Origin: Pseudarthrobacter chlorophenolicus
GTDB taxonomy: Bacteria > Actinomycetota > Actinomycetes > Actinomycetales > Micrococcaceae
Reading direction: 5' to 3'
NCBI RefSeq assembly: GCF_000962805.1
Contig: NZ_JZTW01000010.1
Coordinates: forward strand, 91,908-155,907
Length of the DNA: 64,000 bases
This document shows positions 19,059 through 27,842 of the stretch, piece by piece. Under the pieces are notes generated by a model that was not told where the DNA came from, did not search any database, and saw only the letters and a program-made list of their open reading frames with translations. A program made the position numbers and the translations under genes. Within the stretch, counting starts at the first letter, position 1; every line of letters starts with the position of its first letter.

Positions 19059-20373
19059 GTGGAACTCCCTGCTGGGTTGCTTCCGCCTCATGGAAGAGGT
19101 CTTCAAGGTCAGTGTCTACTGTTGGCACGGGTGCCGCAATGATATGGCTGACGCGGTTGCGGCGGCCCTCAAGCCGGTCTGCCCGCAGCGAAACGCCCTG
19201 GACTTCAACCCGGCTGCCCACGATGGGAACGCGTCCCAGCGCTTTGGCGAGCAATCCGCCCACGGTGTCCACTTCGTCGTCGTCAAGCTCGATGTCAAAA
19301 AGTTCTCCCAGGTCATCGATGCTCATCCTGGAGCTGACCCGGTAGGAACCGTCGCCGAGCTCTACGGCCTCGGCGCTTTCGGTGTCGTATTCGTCAACAA
19401 TTTCGCCAACGATTTCCTCGATCAGGTCCTCAAGCGTGACCAGGCCGGCAGTGCCGCCGTACTCGTCGATGACGATGGCAACATGCGTCGACTCCTTCTG
19501 CAGCTCCCGCAGCAGGTCGCTCACCGGTTTCGATTCCGGCACATAGCGGACCTCACGGGCCATGGAGTCAACCGTGGGCGGTTCAACCCCTGCGTCCAGT
19601 TCATGCACGACGGCGGCCACGTCCTTGAGGTAGACGATCCCCAGGATGTGGTCGGTGTCCTCGCCGATGACCGGGACCCTGGAGTAGCCGGACCGGAGGA
19701 ACAGGGACATCGCCTCATGCAGGCTCGAACCGGAGTCGATGCCGACAATGTCCGTCCTGGGCACCATAACGGCACGGACCAGCGTATCTCCGAAATCGAA
19801 CACCGACTGGATCATCTCAGCTTCGGTGTCCTCGATCATGTCGGATTCGCTGGCGCGGTCCACCAGTTCCCGGAATTCCTGTTCGCTGAAGAAGGCCTCA
19901 TCCCCGCCGGGCGCGCCCGGAGCGGCAGCGCTTCCCACTGCGACGAGCCATCCCGGGATGGGTCCGAGGACCCACGTCAGGAAGCGGATCATCGGCGCCG
20001 TGAAACGCACTACCGCGGCCGAGTGGAGCCTGCCCAACTGGCGGGGTGAGACACCCACGATCACGAACCCCAGCAGCGCCATGATGCCGGTCGCTGCGAG
20101 GCCGGCCAGCCAAATGTTGTCCAGGAGACTGTAGAGCAGTACGGAAACAGCGACGGCGGAGGCCATTTCGAACCAGACACGCCAGAACCGCAGGGCCCGG
20201 ATATGCGCAACGGGCTCCCGGAGGATGCTGCGCATCGCAGTTCCGCGGCTTCGAAGCAGTGCCTCTTCCGCATCGTGGCGCGGGAGGAAATTGAAGGCGG
20301 CCTCAGCCGCGGTCAGTAAGGCGGCGATGGCCAGGAAGACCAAGGCCATGGCCACCAGGAGCAGGGTGGTCAC
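19042..20373 (-). CDS. CNNM/CBS-domain membrane protein (HlyC/CorC, hemolysin-family)
   Basis: A 443-aa protein with an N-terminal CNNM transmembrane domain (about 1-190, four hydrophobic segments starting [18 protein letters not shown]), two CBS domains (about 205-330) and a C-terminal transporter-associated CorC/HlyC domain (about 345-425). Family members act in magnesium or cobalt efflux and are often mislabelled hemolysins. It overlaps ybeY by 4 bp (ATGA) and era by 17 bp, so all are likely co-translated. The linkage of this family to ybeY and era is conserved widely. The transported ion cannot be deduced. Confidence 0.92.
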   Translation of the reverse strand: MTTLLLVAMALVFLAIAALLTAAEAAFNFLPRHDAEEALLRSRGTAMRSILREPVAHIRALRFWRVWFEMASAVAVSVLLYSLLDNIWLAGLAATGIMALLGFVIVGVSPRQLGRLHSAAVVRFTAPMIRFLTWVLGPIPGWLVAVGSAAAPGAPGGDEAFFSEQEFRELVDRASESDMIEDTEAEMIQSVFDFGDTLVRAVMVPRTDIVGIDSGSSLHEAMSLFLRSGYSRVPVIGEDTDHILGIVYLKDVAAVVHELDAGVEPPTVDSMAREVRYVPESKPVSDLLRELQKESTHVAIVIDEYGGTAGLVTLEDLIEEIVGEIVDEYDTESAEAVELGDGSYRVSSRMSIDDLGELFDIELDDDEVDTVGGLLAKALGRVPIVGSRVEVQGVSLRADRLEGRRNRVSHIIAAPVPTVDTDLEDLFHEAEATQQGVPREQEK

Positions 20374-20843
20374 TGGGTGGTCTCGGCGGGCGCTTCCTTG
20401 CCGGTGAAGCCGGTCAGGAGTTCGCGCTGGAGCCCGAACATCTCTTCCTTCTCTTCGGGCTCGGCATGGTCATAGCCCAAAAGGTGCAGGATGCCGTGCG
20501 TGGTCAGCAGCAGCATCTCATCCTGGAGGGCGTGGCCGGCGTTTTTGGCCTGGACCTGCGCCACCTGGGGACAGATGGCGATGTCACCGAGCATCCCCTG
20601 CGGGGTGGGGCGGTCCGGAGTTCCCGGCGTTAGCTCGTCCATGGGCACCGACAACACATCGGTCGCCCCGGGCTCGTCCATCAGTTCGATGTGGAGCTTC
20701 TCCATGGCAGGCTCATCCACCAAAAGAATGGACAGTTCGGCCTGGGGATGGATGTAAAGCTGTTCGAAAATGTACCGGGAGAGGGCTACCAGGCCCGCCT
20801 CGTCCACCTGGACGCCGGATTCGTTGTTTACCTCGATACTCAT
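20370..20843 (-). CDS. ybeY: Endoribonuclease YbeY (rRNA maturation factor)
   Basis: A 157-aa zinc-dependent RNase acting on 16S rRNA 3'-end processing and ribosome quality control. The zinc motif is intact: THGILHLLGYDH at about 120-131 (three histidines). The upstream LNIELMDEPGATDVLSVPMD-type region is also present. It overlaps phoH and the CNNM gene by 4 bp each. Confidence 0.97.
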   Translation of the reverse strand: MSIEVNNESGVQVDEAGLVALSRYIFEQLYIHPQAELSILLVDEPAMEKLHIELMDEPGATDVLSVPMDELTPGTPDRPTPQGMLGDIAICPQVAQVQAKNAGHALQDEMLLLTTHGILHLLGYDHAEPEEKEEMFGLQRELLTGFTGKEAPAETTQ

Positions 20844-21928
20844 GCGTGCTCCCCCCGCTTCTCCCTGCCGGCAGTTTGCCGGGCACGGTTCCTCTGCCTG
20901 TCGTCCCAGATGCTGTAGGCATTGACGATGTCTCCCACGAGGCGGTGCCGGACCACGTCCGCCGCATCGAGTACGGAGAAGTTCACGCCTTCGATGCCGT
21001 GCAGGATCTCCTCCACAATCCGCAGCCCGGACCGTGTCCCGAAGGGCAGGTCCACTTGGGTGACGTCACCGGTGACCACCATCTTCGACCCGAAACCCAA
21101 CCGGGTGAGGAACATCTTCATCTGTTCAGGAGTAGTGTTCTGGGCCTCGTCCAGGATGATGAACGCATCGTTGAGCGTCCGGCCGCGCATATAGGCCAGC
21201 GGAGCCACCTCGATGGTTCCGGCTGCCATGAGCCGTGGAATCGATTCGGGGTCCATCATGTCGTGCAGGGCATCGTAGAGCGGCCTCAGGTAGGGGTCGA
21301 TCTTGTCACTCAGGGTTCCGGGCAGGAACCCGAGGCGTTCGCCTGCTTCGACGGCCGGGCGGGTAAGGATGATCCGGCTGACTTCCTTCTGCTGAAGGGC
21401 CTGCACAGCCTTGGCCATGGCGAGGTACGTCTTGCCGGTTCCGGCGGGGCCGATGCCGAAAATAACTGTGTTGTCATCGATGGCGTCAACATAGTTCTTC
21501 TGGTTAAGCGTCTTGGGCCGGATGGTCCTGCCCCTGCTCGAGAGGATGTCGTGCGTCAGCACATCCACGGGGTTCTGGAGCGACTGGCTCCGGAGCAGTG
21601 CCACCAGCTGCTGCAGCACCGCGGGGGTGATAACGGTGCCGCGTGCCACCAGGCCGCGGACTTCCTGGAGGAGGCGCATGATCCGGGGAACATCACCCGC
21701 CGGCCCGCTGAGGGAGAGCTCATTGCCGCGGACGTGGAAATTAACGTCCGGGAACTGCTCCTCGATGTACCGCAGCGCCTCATCATGGCTGCCGAGTGAC
21801 TGGACCATCTGATCGGAATTGTCGAAAAGGACTACCTCGGTCCGGACGCCGGGAAGGGTGTGGGGAAATTCCCCCGCAGTACCCTCTCCCGTGTTGAGCC
21901 GGCGCTTTCCGTTGGCTGATTCAGTCAT
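20840..21928 (-). CDS. PhoH-family ATPase
   Basis: A 362-aa P-loop protein. The Walker A motif is GPAGTGKT at about 155 and Walker B is AFIILDEAQN at about 255. The N-terminal region (about 25-120) is the KH-like or PhoH-associated domain. PhoH-like proteins are predicted RNA-related ATPases, and fixed linkage to ybeY supports a role in RNA metabolism; the exact activity is not established. The ATG at 21928 lacks a clear ribosome-binding site. It heads the phoH-ybeY-CNNM-era operon. Confidence 0.94.
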   Translation of the reverse strand: MTESANGKRRLNTGEGTAGEFPHTLPGVRTEVVLFDNSDQMVQSLGSHDEALRYIEEQFPDVNFHVRGNELSLSGPAGDVPRIMRLLQEVRGLVARGTVITPAVLQQLVALLRSQSLQNPVDVLTHDILSSRGRTIRPKTLNQKNYVDAIDDNTVIFGIGPAGTGKTYLAMAKAVQALQQKEVSRIILTRPAVEAGERLGFLPGTLSDKIDPYLRPLYDALHDMMDPESIPRLMAAGTIEVAPLAYMRGRTLNDAFIILDEAQNTTPEQMKMFLTRLGFGSKMVVTGDVTQVDLPFGTRSGLRIVEEILHGIEGVNFSVLDAADVVRHRLVGDIVNAYSIWDDRQRNRARQTAGREKRGEHA

Positions 21929-22302
21929 GGTGCTGGCCCGCAGGCCTGTGGTCCCCTCGAGGTAGTTTCTGCTGTCGTTCCGGTCCGGGAAACCAGTGCC
22001 TGGTCCCTGCGTTCCGTGATCCCTTCATCTTACGCCAGCGCACCTTGCCTGCCGGTAAAGCCGGACACCCACGGGCCTTGGGCATCCACCCACGGCAAGG
22101 AGCACCTGGCAGGCGTCCCTCCAGGATCGGTCATTAGGTATCAACTTCATATCGTCCTCATATCGTTCCCGTTGCAGTTGGGCTCCATGGCAGGAACCGG
22201 GCAAATCGCCTCGCCGGGCTGTGCAATGCTGTAAATCCAGCCACGGCTGTGACATCGGGCCGACCGGGGAACGGCCCTCACGACAGGAAAGGAAAGGCAC
22301 AA
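21929..22302. other. 374-bp divergent intergenic region
   Basis: No supportable gene is seen. It must hold the phoH promoter (minus) and the GerMN lipoprotein promoter (plus). Two direct copies of CTTCATATCGT/CTCATATCGT lie at 22146-22166. The plus-strand end carries a purine-rich GGAAAGG ribosome-binding site at 22291-22297. No terminator hairpin is seen. Confidence 0.6.
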
Positions 22303-23256
22303 GTGCCGGATACCGTTGCGCCCCGCCGGGCAGGTCGACACGCGGTCCGCGCCCGCGCGTTCGTGCTGGCAGGGGTCCTGACGGCCGTGCCAATCCTTGC
22401 CGGTTGCGTAGCAGAACCTGGCCCCTCGCCCACCGGCACCCTCATGAGCGGGCCTGCCACCACGGGAAGCCCGGAGCCGCCCTCCACCAGCGCCCCGCTG
22501 GAAACCACGCAATCCTCCAACAAGGCGCCCGTCTACTGGATTGGCCGCAGCAGCAGCAACGTCTTCCTGTACAGGGAGTTCCGGGACGTACCCGAACAGG
22601 AGAACCCGGTAACACGCGCACTTCGTGCCATGATGTCCGACAAACCCCTGGACCCGGACTTCTTCACGCCGTGGCAGAATCCCGGCAAGCTGGCCACCTC
22701 GATTTCCGGCAAGGACGTCATCACTGTTGACGTCTCCGAAGACGCTTTCAACAGCAACCTTGATGCGGACATGGCCGCCCGCGCAGTCCAGCAGCTCGTC
22801 TACACGGCCACTGCTGCTGCAGCCAGTTCCGGGTTGATCGACTCCGGCCAGCAGATCCGGGTGCGGATCCTGGTGGACGGTCACACCGACTACATGGCTT
22901 TCGGGCAGGTGCAGCTCGGCGCCCTCATGACCCGGACGGCGGGCCTGGTGGCTCCCGTCTGGATCATCGACCCGCAGGAAGGCTCCGAGGTGGCGGACGG
23001 CAGCGTCAAGATCACCGGGCGCAGCACGTCGGCGGGCGGCAAGCTTCGCTGGCAGATCCTGCGGACCGCTGACAACGGCGCCAAAGCGCCCTTCCTTACC
23101 GGCGAAACCACGGCGTCATCCGAACAGGGGCAGGCAGGGGTGTTCACGCTGGCCTTGACCCTGCCCTCCGGAGACTACGAACTGAGGGTCGCCCAGGCCG
23201 GTGCCGACGGCGGGCCGGACCAGTTCGAGGACAACCGGTCCTTTAAAGTCAGGTAG
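22303..23256 (+). CDS. GerMN and Gmad2 immunoglobulin-like domain lipoprotein
   Basis: A 317-aa exported lipoprotein of unknown function. A signal peptide with lipobox LAGC (Cys at about 35) is followed by a Pro/Ser/Thr-rich spacer, a GerMN domain (about 80-200) and a Gmad2 immunoglobulin-like domain (about 215-315). These domains occur in envelope proteins linked to sporulation or cell-wall processes; this organism group does not form endospores. The GTG at 22303 has GGAAAGG 5 bases upstream, and an in-frame ATG at 22249 has no such site. The 3' end overlaps the convergent rsmE by 8 bp. Confidence 0.85.
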   Translation: MPDTVAPRRAGRHAVRARAFVLAGVLTAVPILAGCVAEPGPSPTGTLMSGPATTGSPEPPSTSAPLETTQSSNKAPVYWIGRSSSNVFLYREFRDVPEQENPVTRALRAMMSDKPLDPDFFTPWQNPGKLATSISGKDVITVDVSEDAFNSNLDADMAARAVQQLVYTATAAAASSGLIDSGQQIRVRILVDGHTDYMAFGQVQLGALMTRTAGLVAPVWIIDPQEGSEVADGSVKITGRSTSAGGKLRWQILRTADNGAKAPFLTGETTASSEQGQAGVFTLALTLPSGDYELRVAQAGADGGPDQFEDNRSFKVR

Positions 23257-24022
23257 CGTCCCAGCGCCCAAGGATGTCGCTGGAAAGCACGACGGCGGCA
23301 GGACCGGCCGTGGATGAGCGCAGCACGTGGTGGCCCAGGAGGGCCGTGACGGCTCCGCGGTCGCACAGCCGCGTCACCTCCCGGGGGCTGATTCCACCCT
23401 CCGGGCCCACGATGAGGAGCACCTCACGGGTTCCGGTGCCACTGGCACCGTTCCAGCCTTCCAGGACTGCGCGGAGGGGCCGCACTGCGTCTTCGTGGAG
23501 GATGACTGCCAGGTCCGCGGCCTCCACGGCGGCGGCAAGGGCGGCGGTGTCGACGGCGGAACGCACCTCGGGGATCCAGGCCCGCCGCGCCTGCTTGGCC
23601 GCGGCGCCCACCACGGACTGCCACTTGGCGTGCGCCTTGGCCGCCCGGTCACCCTTCCACCGGACGATCGAGCGCTCGGACTGCCAAGGGATGACGGCGT
23701 CGATGCCCAGTTCGGTGGCGGTCTCGATGGCGAGCTCATCGCGGTCACCCTTGGCGAGGGCCTGCACCAGAACCAGTCGGACGCTGGGGCGCGTCTCCTC
23801 TGCCAGTGCTCCGCACCGCACCGTGAGGCGGGTGCCGGCGGCCTCGGCGACCGTGCCGATCAAACGGGTACCGGCGCCGTCGACGATGTCCACGGCTTCG
23901 CCCGCCGCGAGGCGCTTTACGGCAACCGCGTGGCGGGCCTCCGGCCCCTCCAGGACGAACTCCATGCCCTCCTGCAGCCCGTCGAGGGATCCGGCGGGGG
24001 TAAAAAAGACGGGGTTGCTCAC
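23249..24022 (-). CDS. rsmE: 16S rRNA (uracil-1498-N3)-methyltransferase
   Basis: A 257-aa SPOUT methyltransferase that modifies U1498 of 16S rRNA. An N-terminal PUA-like domain (about 1-75) is followed by the trefoil-knot domain, with the SAM loop LIVGPEGGISPREV at about 205 and the C-terminal LGHHVLRSSTAGPAAV knot. It lies 2 bp after dnaJ, the usual dnaJ-rsmE pairing. Confidence 0.96.
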   Translation of the reverse strand: MSNPVFFTPAGSLDGLQEGMEFVLEGPEARHAVAVKRLAAGEAVDIVDGAGTRLIGTVAEAAGTRLTVRCGALAEETRPSVRLVLVQALAKGDRDELAIETATELGIDAVIPWQSERSIVRWKGDRAAKAHAKWQSVVGAAAKQARRAWIPEVRSAVDTAALAAAVEAADLAVILHEDAVRPLRAVLEGWNGASGTGTREVLLIVGPEGGISPREVTRLCDRGAVTALLGHHVLRSSTAGPAAVVLSSDILGRWDAT

Positions 24023-24024
24023 CG

Positions 24025-25152
24025 CTACAGGTTACCCAGCCGGTCCCGCAGCTTCGCGAACATCCCGCCGCTGGCGGCCAGCTTGCCTTCGGTGATCTGT
24101 TCTCCGCGGAGCTTGGCGAGCTGGCGGAGGAGTTCCTCCTGGGCTGCATCGAGCTTGGCCGGCGTTTCCACCTGCAGGTGTACCTTCAGGTCACCGCGGC
24201 CGTAGCCGCGCAGGTGGGTGACGCCGAGGCCGCGGAGGGTGATGATTTCACCGGACTGGGTACCCGGCTTCACGTCGATGTCCTGGGTTCCGTCGAAGGT
24301 CTCCAGGCTGACGTCGGTGCCCAGCGCCGCCGCGGTCATGGGAATGTTCAGGGTTGCGTGCAGGTCGTCGCCGTCCCGCACATAGGTGGCGTCGTTGTTG
24401 ACGCGGACCTCCACGTAGAGGTCGCCGGAGGGGCCTCCTGCGGGGCCGGCTTCGCCCTGCCCGGTCAGCTGGATCCGTGTTCCGGTTGCGACGCCGGCGG
24501 GAACCTTGATGGTCAGCGAACGGCGGCTCCGGATGCGGCCCTGGCCGCTGCATTCGTTGCAGGGGTCTTTGATGACAGTGCCGAAGCCCTCGCAGGTGCC
24601 GCACGGTGCAGCGGTCATGACCTGGCCGAGGATCGAACGGACAGCGCGCTGGACCTGGCCGCTGCCCCCGCAGATGTCGCAGCGTTCGGGGTGGGTCCCC
24701 GGACGGCAGCATGACCCCTCACACGTGGGGCAGGTGACTGCGGTGTCCACCTCGAGCTTTTTGTTGACGCCGAAGACGGCGTCGCGCAGTTCGATGCGGA
24801 CGCTGATGAGTGCATCCTGGCCGCGGCGGACCCGTGAGGCGGGTCCGGAGGATCCGCCGGCGCCGAAGAACGTGTCGAAGATGTCCTGGAATGCAAAGCC
24901 CTGGCCGGCGTAGCTTCCGCCGCCAAACCCGTTGTCGGTGCCGTTCTCGTTGCCGGTGGTGTCATAGACCCGGCGTTTCTGAGGATCGGAGAGGACTTCG
25001 TAGGCGTGGGTCACCGCCTTGAAGCGGTCCGCCGCATCGTCGCCCGGGTTGACGTCGGGGTGGAGTGTCCGGGCCAGCTTGCGGTAGGCCTTCTTGATTT
25101 CTTCTCCGGTGGCTTCCGGTGAGACTCCAAGGACGTCATAGTGGCTGCTCAA
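24025..25152 (-). CDS. dnaJ: Chaperone DnaJ
   Basis: A 375-aa Hsp40 that stimulates the DnaK ATPase. The J domain (1-70) holds the HPD motif in TLHPDVNPGD. A Gly/Phe-rich segment (about 75-105) follows, then the zinc-finger region with four Cys modules (CPTCEGSC, CDICGGSG, CGTCEGFG, CNECSGQG; the first is slightly atypical) and the C-terminal substrate-binding domain. It is downstream of hrcA, so it is likely under CIRCE/HrcA control. This is the hrcA-linked dnaJ2-type copy; dnaK is not in the window. Confidence 0.97.
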   Translation of the reverse strand: MSSHYDVLGVSPEATGEEIKKAYRKLARTLHPDVNPGDDAADRFKAVTHAYEVLSDPQKRRVYDTTGNENGTDNGFGGGSYAGQGFAFQDIFDTFFGAGGSSGPASRVRRGQDALISVRIELRDAVFGVNKKLEVDTAVTCPTCEGSCCRPGTHPERCDICGGSGQVQRAVRSILGQVMTAAPCGTCEGFGTVIKDPCNECSGQGRIRSRRSLTIKVPAGVATGTRIQLTGQGEAGPAGGPSGDLYVEVRVNNDATYVRDGDDLHATLNIPMTAAALGTDVSLETFDGTQDIDVKPGTQSGEIITLRGLGVTHLRGYGRGDLKVHLQVETPAKLDAAQEELLRQLAKLRGEQITEGKLAASGGMFAKLRDRLGNL

Positions 25153-25233
25153 AGTTCGTATCTCTTCCTTGTTGTACTGCCTGCGGTTGGGCTGCCGTGC
25201 GGGCCCGCCGGCGGTGGTGCCGGGGCGGGCCGG

Positions 25234-26247
25234 TCAGGGACCCAGGATGCGGGAAAGGTAACGGGCAACTGCCCTGACGGCCGCCATGGTGTTGGGATAG
25301 TCCATCCGGGTGGGACCCAGGATGCCGATCTTGGCCACGCTGTCCGGGCCGTAGCCGGTGGCCACGACGGACGCTTCGGCAAGGCCGTCGTAGGGGTTTT
25401 CGCGGCCAATGCTCACGGCCACGCCACGGTGGTCCTGCGCCATGTCGCTCAGCAGCCGCAGCATCACCACTTGTTCTTCCAGGGCTTCCAGCACGGGGCC
25501 GATGCTCAGCGGAAAATCGACATTGGACCGGGCCAGGTTGGCCGTGCCGGCCATGACCATGCGGTCCTCGCGGCTGCTGTGCGCAAGTATCTCCAGGGTA
25601 TGGGCCAGCGCCTGCGCCGCCGGCCGCTCCCCCGGACTGACTGAGGAGACGACGGCGGGAAGGGCCTGCCCCAGCCGCGCCAGCGGTGTTCCGGCCAGGG
25701 TTCCCAGGAAACGGGTACGCAGCGCGGACAAAGCATCGTCCGCGAGGTCCTGTCCAACGTCGATGACGCGCTGCTCCACATTTCCGCTGTTCGCTATGAG
25801 GACCACCAGGACCTTGCGCGGCGCCAGCAGGACGAACTCAATGTGCCGGATCAGCGCCCGGCTGAGGTGGGGGTACTGGACCACGGCCACCTGGTTGGTC
25901 AACTGGGACAACAGCCGCACGGTGCGGTCGAGGACGTCGTCAAGGTCGTCGGATCCCTCGAGGAGGGACTGGATGGCCCGCCGTTCCGCCTGCGAAAGCG
26001 GCTTCACGGCCGAAATTTGGTCCACAAACAGCCGGTAACCCTTATCCGTTGGAATCCGGCCGGCACTGGTGTGCGGCGCCGTGATGAGGCCCTCGTCCTC
26101 CAGCGCGGCCATGTCGTTCCGGATGGTGGCGCTGGAGACCCCCAGGTGATGCCGTTCCACCAGGGCCTTGGAGCCTACCGGCTCCCGGGAGTGGACGTAG
26201 TCCTCCACGATGGCCCGCAGAACTTCCAGCTTGCGCGGCTCACTCAC
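25234..26247 (-). CDS. hrcA: Heat-inducible transcription repressor HrcA
   Basis: A 337-aa repressor that binds CIRCE elements and senses heat through GroEL-assisted folding. A winged helix-turn-helix lies at about 1-75 (HLGVSSATIRNDMAALED), followed by the IDD and GAF-like domains. The GTG at 26247 gives MSEPRKLEVLRAIVEDYV, has GGAGG upstream and is the standard family start. Its own CIRCE operator is 84 bp upstream, indicating autoregulation. Confidence 0.97.
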   Translation of the reverse strand: MSEPRKLEVLRAIVEDYVHSREPVGSKALVERHHLGVSSATIRNDMAALEDEGLITAPHTSAGRIPTDKGYRLFVDQISAVKPLSQAERRAIQSLLEGSDDLDDVLDRTVRLLSQLTNQVAVVQYPHLSRALIRHIEFVLLAPRKVLVVLIANSGNVEQRVIDVGQDLADDALSALRTRFLGTLAGTPLARLGQALPAVVSSVSPGERPAAQALAHTLEILAHSSREDRMVMAGTANLARSNVDFPLSIGPVLEALEEQVVMLRLLSDMAQDHRGVAVSIGRENPYDGLAEASVVATGYGPDSVAKIGILGPTRMDYPNTMAAVRAVARYLSRILGP

Positions 26248-26330
26248 ACTCCACCTCCATCCAGTCGGGGTGGAAAACCCACCCGTTCCTTCCTGCCAGT
26301 CTGCACGCACTTAAACGTGCACTAGAACTG

Positions 26331-26357
26331 TTAGCACTCGACATGCCTAAGTGCTAA
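26331..26357. promoter_or_regulatory. CIRCE operator
   Basis: TTAGCACTC, nine bases, then AAGTGCTAA. This matches the CIRCE consensus at 17 of 18 arm positions, with one change (A for G) in the right arm. It lies between hrcA and the divergent DUF3097 gene. Confidence 0.93.
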
Positions 26358-26444
26358 CAGTCTATTATGCCTTGGCCCGTTGTTAGCATTGGTACCGCTC
26401 CGGGCGAAATTCCGGGACAAGACCTACGGCAAGGCGGAATGACC

Positions 26445-27296
26445 ATGGATTACCAGAATTGGGGCCCGCGGGACATGTCCGCTCCCGCGCGTACGCAGCT
26501 GCCGGAAGTGCCCGTCGAACGGGGCATGGTGCTCGAAGACGTACAGTCCGGATGGGTGGGGGCCGTTACCCGGGTGGAAAAGTCCGGCGGCATGCACGTG
26601 GTGGCCCTCGAGGACCGGCGCGGAAAGTCGCGCACCTTCCGGCTGGGATTCGGGTTCCTCCTTGAAGGCCGTGCCATCAGATTGATGCCGCCGGCACCCC
26701 GGCCCGCAGCGGGCGGCCCGTCAGCCGGGCGCACCGCTTCAGGCTCCGTACGCGTCGCAGGCCAGCGCGCACAGGTGGCCAAGGCGAGCCGCATCTGGGT
26801 GGAAGGCAAGCACGACGCCGAACTCGTCGAGAAGGTATGGGGAGACGACCTTCGGGTGGAGGGCATCGTCGTCGAACCCCTGCATGGCATCGACGACCTC
26901 GCCGGGGCCGTGAAGGAATTCAGGCCCGGCCCGGGGCGCCGGCTGGGCGTGCTGGTGGACCATCTGGTCCCGGACTCCAAGGAATCCCGCATTGCTGCCG
27001 CTGTCATGGCGGGCCCCGGAGCTGCAGGCAACGTCCTGATTGTCGGCCATCCCTACGTGGATGTCTGGCAGGCCATCCGGCCCTCCGTGCTGGGCATTCC
27101 ACAATGGCCGTCAGTACCGCGGGGCCAGGACTGGAAAACCGGGATCCTTAAGGCGTTCGGCTGGCCGCATTCCACAAAGGAGGACATCGGGCTGGGATGG
27201 CAGAAACTGCTCGGCGCCGTCCATACCTACGCAGACCTGGAGGCTTCCCTGCTGGGCCGCGTCGAGGAAGTCATCGACTTCCTCACGGCACCCTGA
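26445..27296 (+). CDS. DUF3097 family protein
   Basis: A 283-aa actinobacterial protein of unknown function. The first part (about 25-85) has an SH3-like beta-rich look. A TOPRIM-like segment begins at about residue 110 (RIWVEGKHDAELVEKVWGDDL) with later acidic residues in GVLVDHLVPDSKE, resembling the nucleotidyl-transferase/topoisomerase fold. The ATG at 26445 is 7 bases after AAGGCGG; the ATG at 26439 is too close. It starts about 90 bp from a CIRCE element, with a TATTAT -10-like box at 26363-26368. Confidence 0.85.
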   Translation: MDYQNWGPRDMSAPARTQLPEVPVERGMVLEDVQSGWVGAVTRVEKSGGMHVVALEDRRGKSRTFRLGFGFLLEGRAIRLMPPAPRPAAGGPSAGRTASGSVRVAGQRAQVAKASRIWVEGKHDAELVEKVWGDDLRVEGIVVEPLHGIDDLAGAVKEFRPGPGRRLGVLVDHLVPDSKESRIAAAVMAGPGAAGNVLIVGHPYVDVWQAIRPSVLGIPQWPSVPRGQDWKTGILKAFGWPHSTKEDIGLGWQKLLGAVHTYADLEASLLGRVEEVIDFLTAP

Positions 27297-27415
27297 CGGA
27301 CGCCGGACCGTCAAACACCAGTATTCTTGATATTGCGGTGGCCCGCGATCCGCAGCGGGCGCCGAAGCATCAACTGCATCCCCGGCATCAATTGCACTTT
27401 TCGAAGGAACAGACT

Positions 27416-27835
27416 GTGGCAGAAAACGCACGCGAGCACAGGGACGGCCAAAGCAGCACCGGCCGTTCCGAATACCACGGCGTCCCGGCGAATGCGCTCC
27501 CGCTTACGGCCAGCGAAGACCGGCAGTGGGCCACCCTGGCACACTTCGGCGGGATCCTGGGATGCGTCCCCGCCCTGCTGATCTTCCTCATCTTCCGCGA
27601 CCGGGGGCCCTTCACGGCCCAGGAGTCGAAGGAAGCCCTGAACTTCAGCCTGCCGCCAACCATCGCAGCGGTAGTGGCGAACATCCTGGTATTCATTCCC
27701 GTGGTCGGGAACATTTTTGCCGTAATCGCCACGTTGATCTGGATTGCGCTGACCTGCTTTTCAGTAGCGGCGGGCATCCACGTCAACCGCGGCCAGCCGC
27801 ACCGTTACCAGTTCAACCTGCGCTGGATCAAATAG
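27416..27835 (+). CDS. DUF4870 domain membrane protein
   Basis: A 139-aa protein with a hydrophilic N terminus (about 40 residues) and hydrophobic segments at about 45-65 (LAHFGGILGCVPALLIFLIF) and 80-125. The TASEDRQWATLAHFGG to HVNRGQPHRYQFNLRWIK frame is typical of the DUF4870/Tic20-like family, of unknown function. The GTG at 27416 follows AAGGAAC at good spacing. It lies downstream of DUF3097 on the same strand and convergent with hemW. Confidence 0.85.
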   Translation: MAENAREHRDGQSSTGRSEYHGVPANALPLTASEDRQWATLAHFGGILGCVPALLIFLIFRDRGPFTAQESKEALNFSLPPTIAAVVANILVFIPVVGNIFAVIATLIWIALTCFSVAAGIHVNRGQPHRYQFNLRWIK

Positions 27836-27842
27836 TCCCGCG

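Noticed and set aside
18316..20049. A 577-codon plus-strand frame opposite era and the CNNM/CBS gene
   Set aside because: Both opposite genes are complete with GTPase and CBS motifs; this frame is their shadow.
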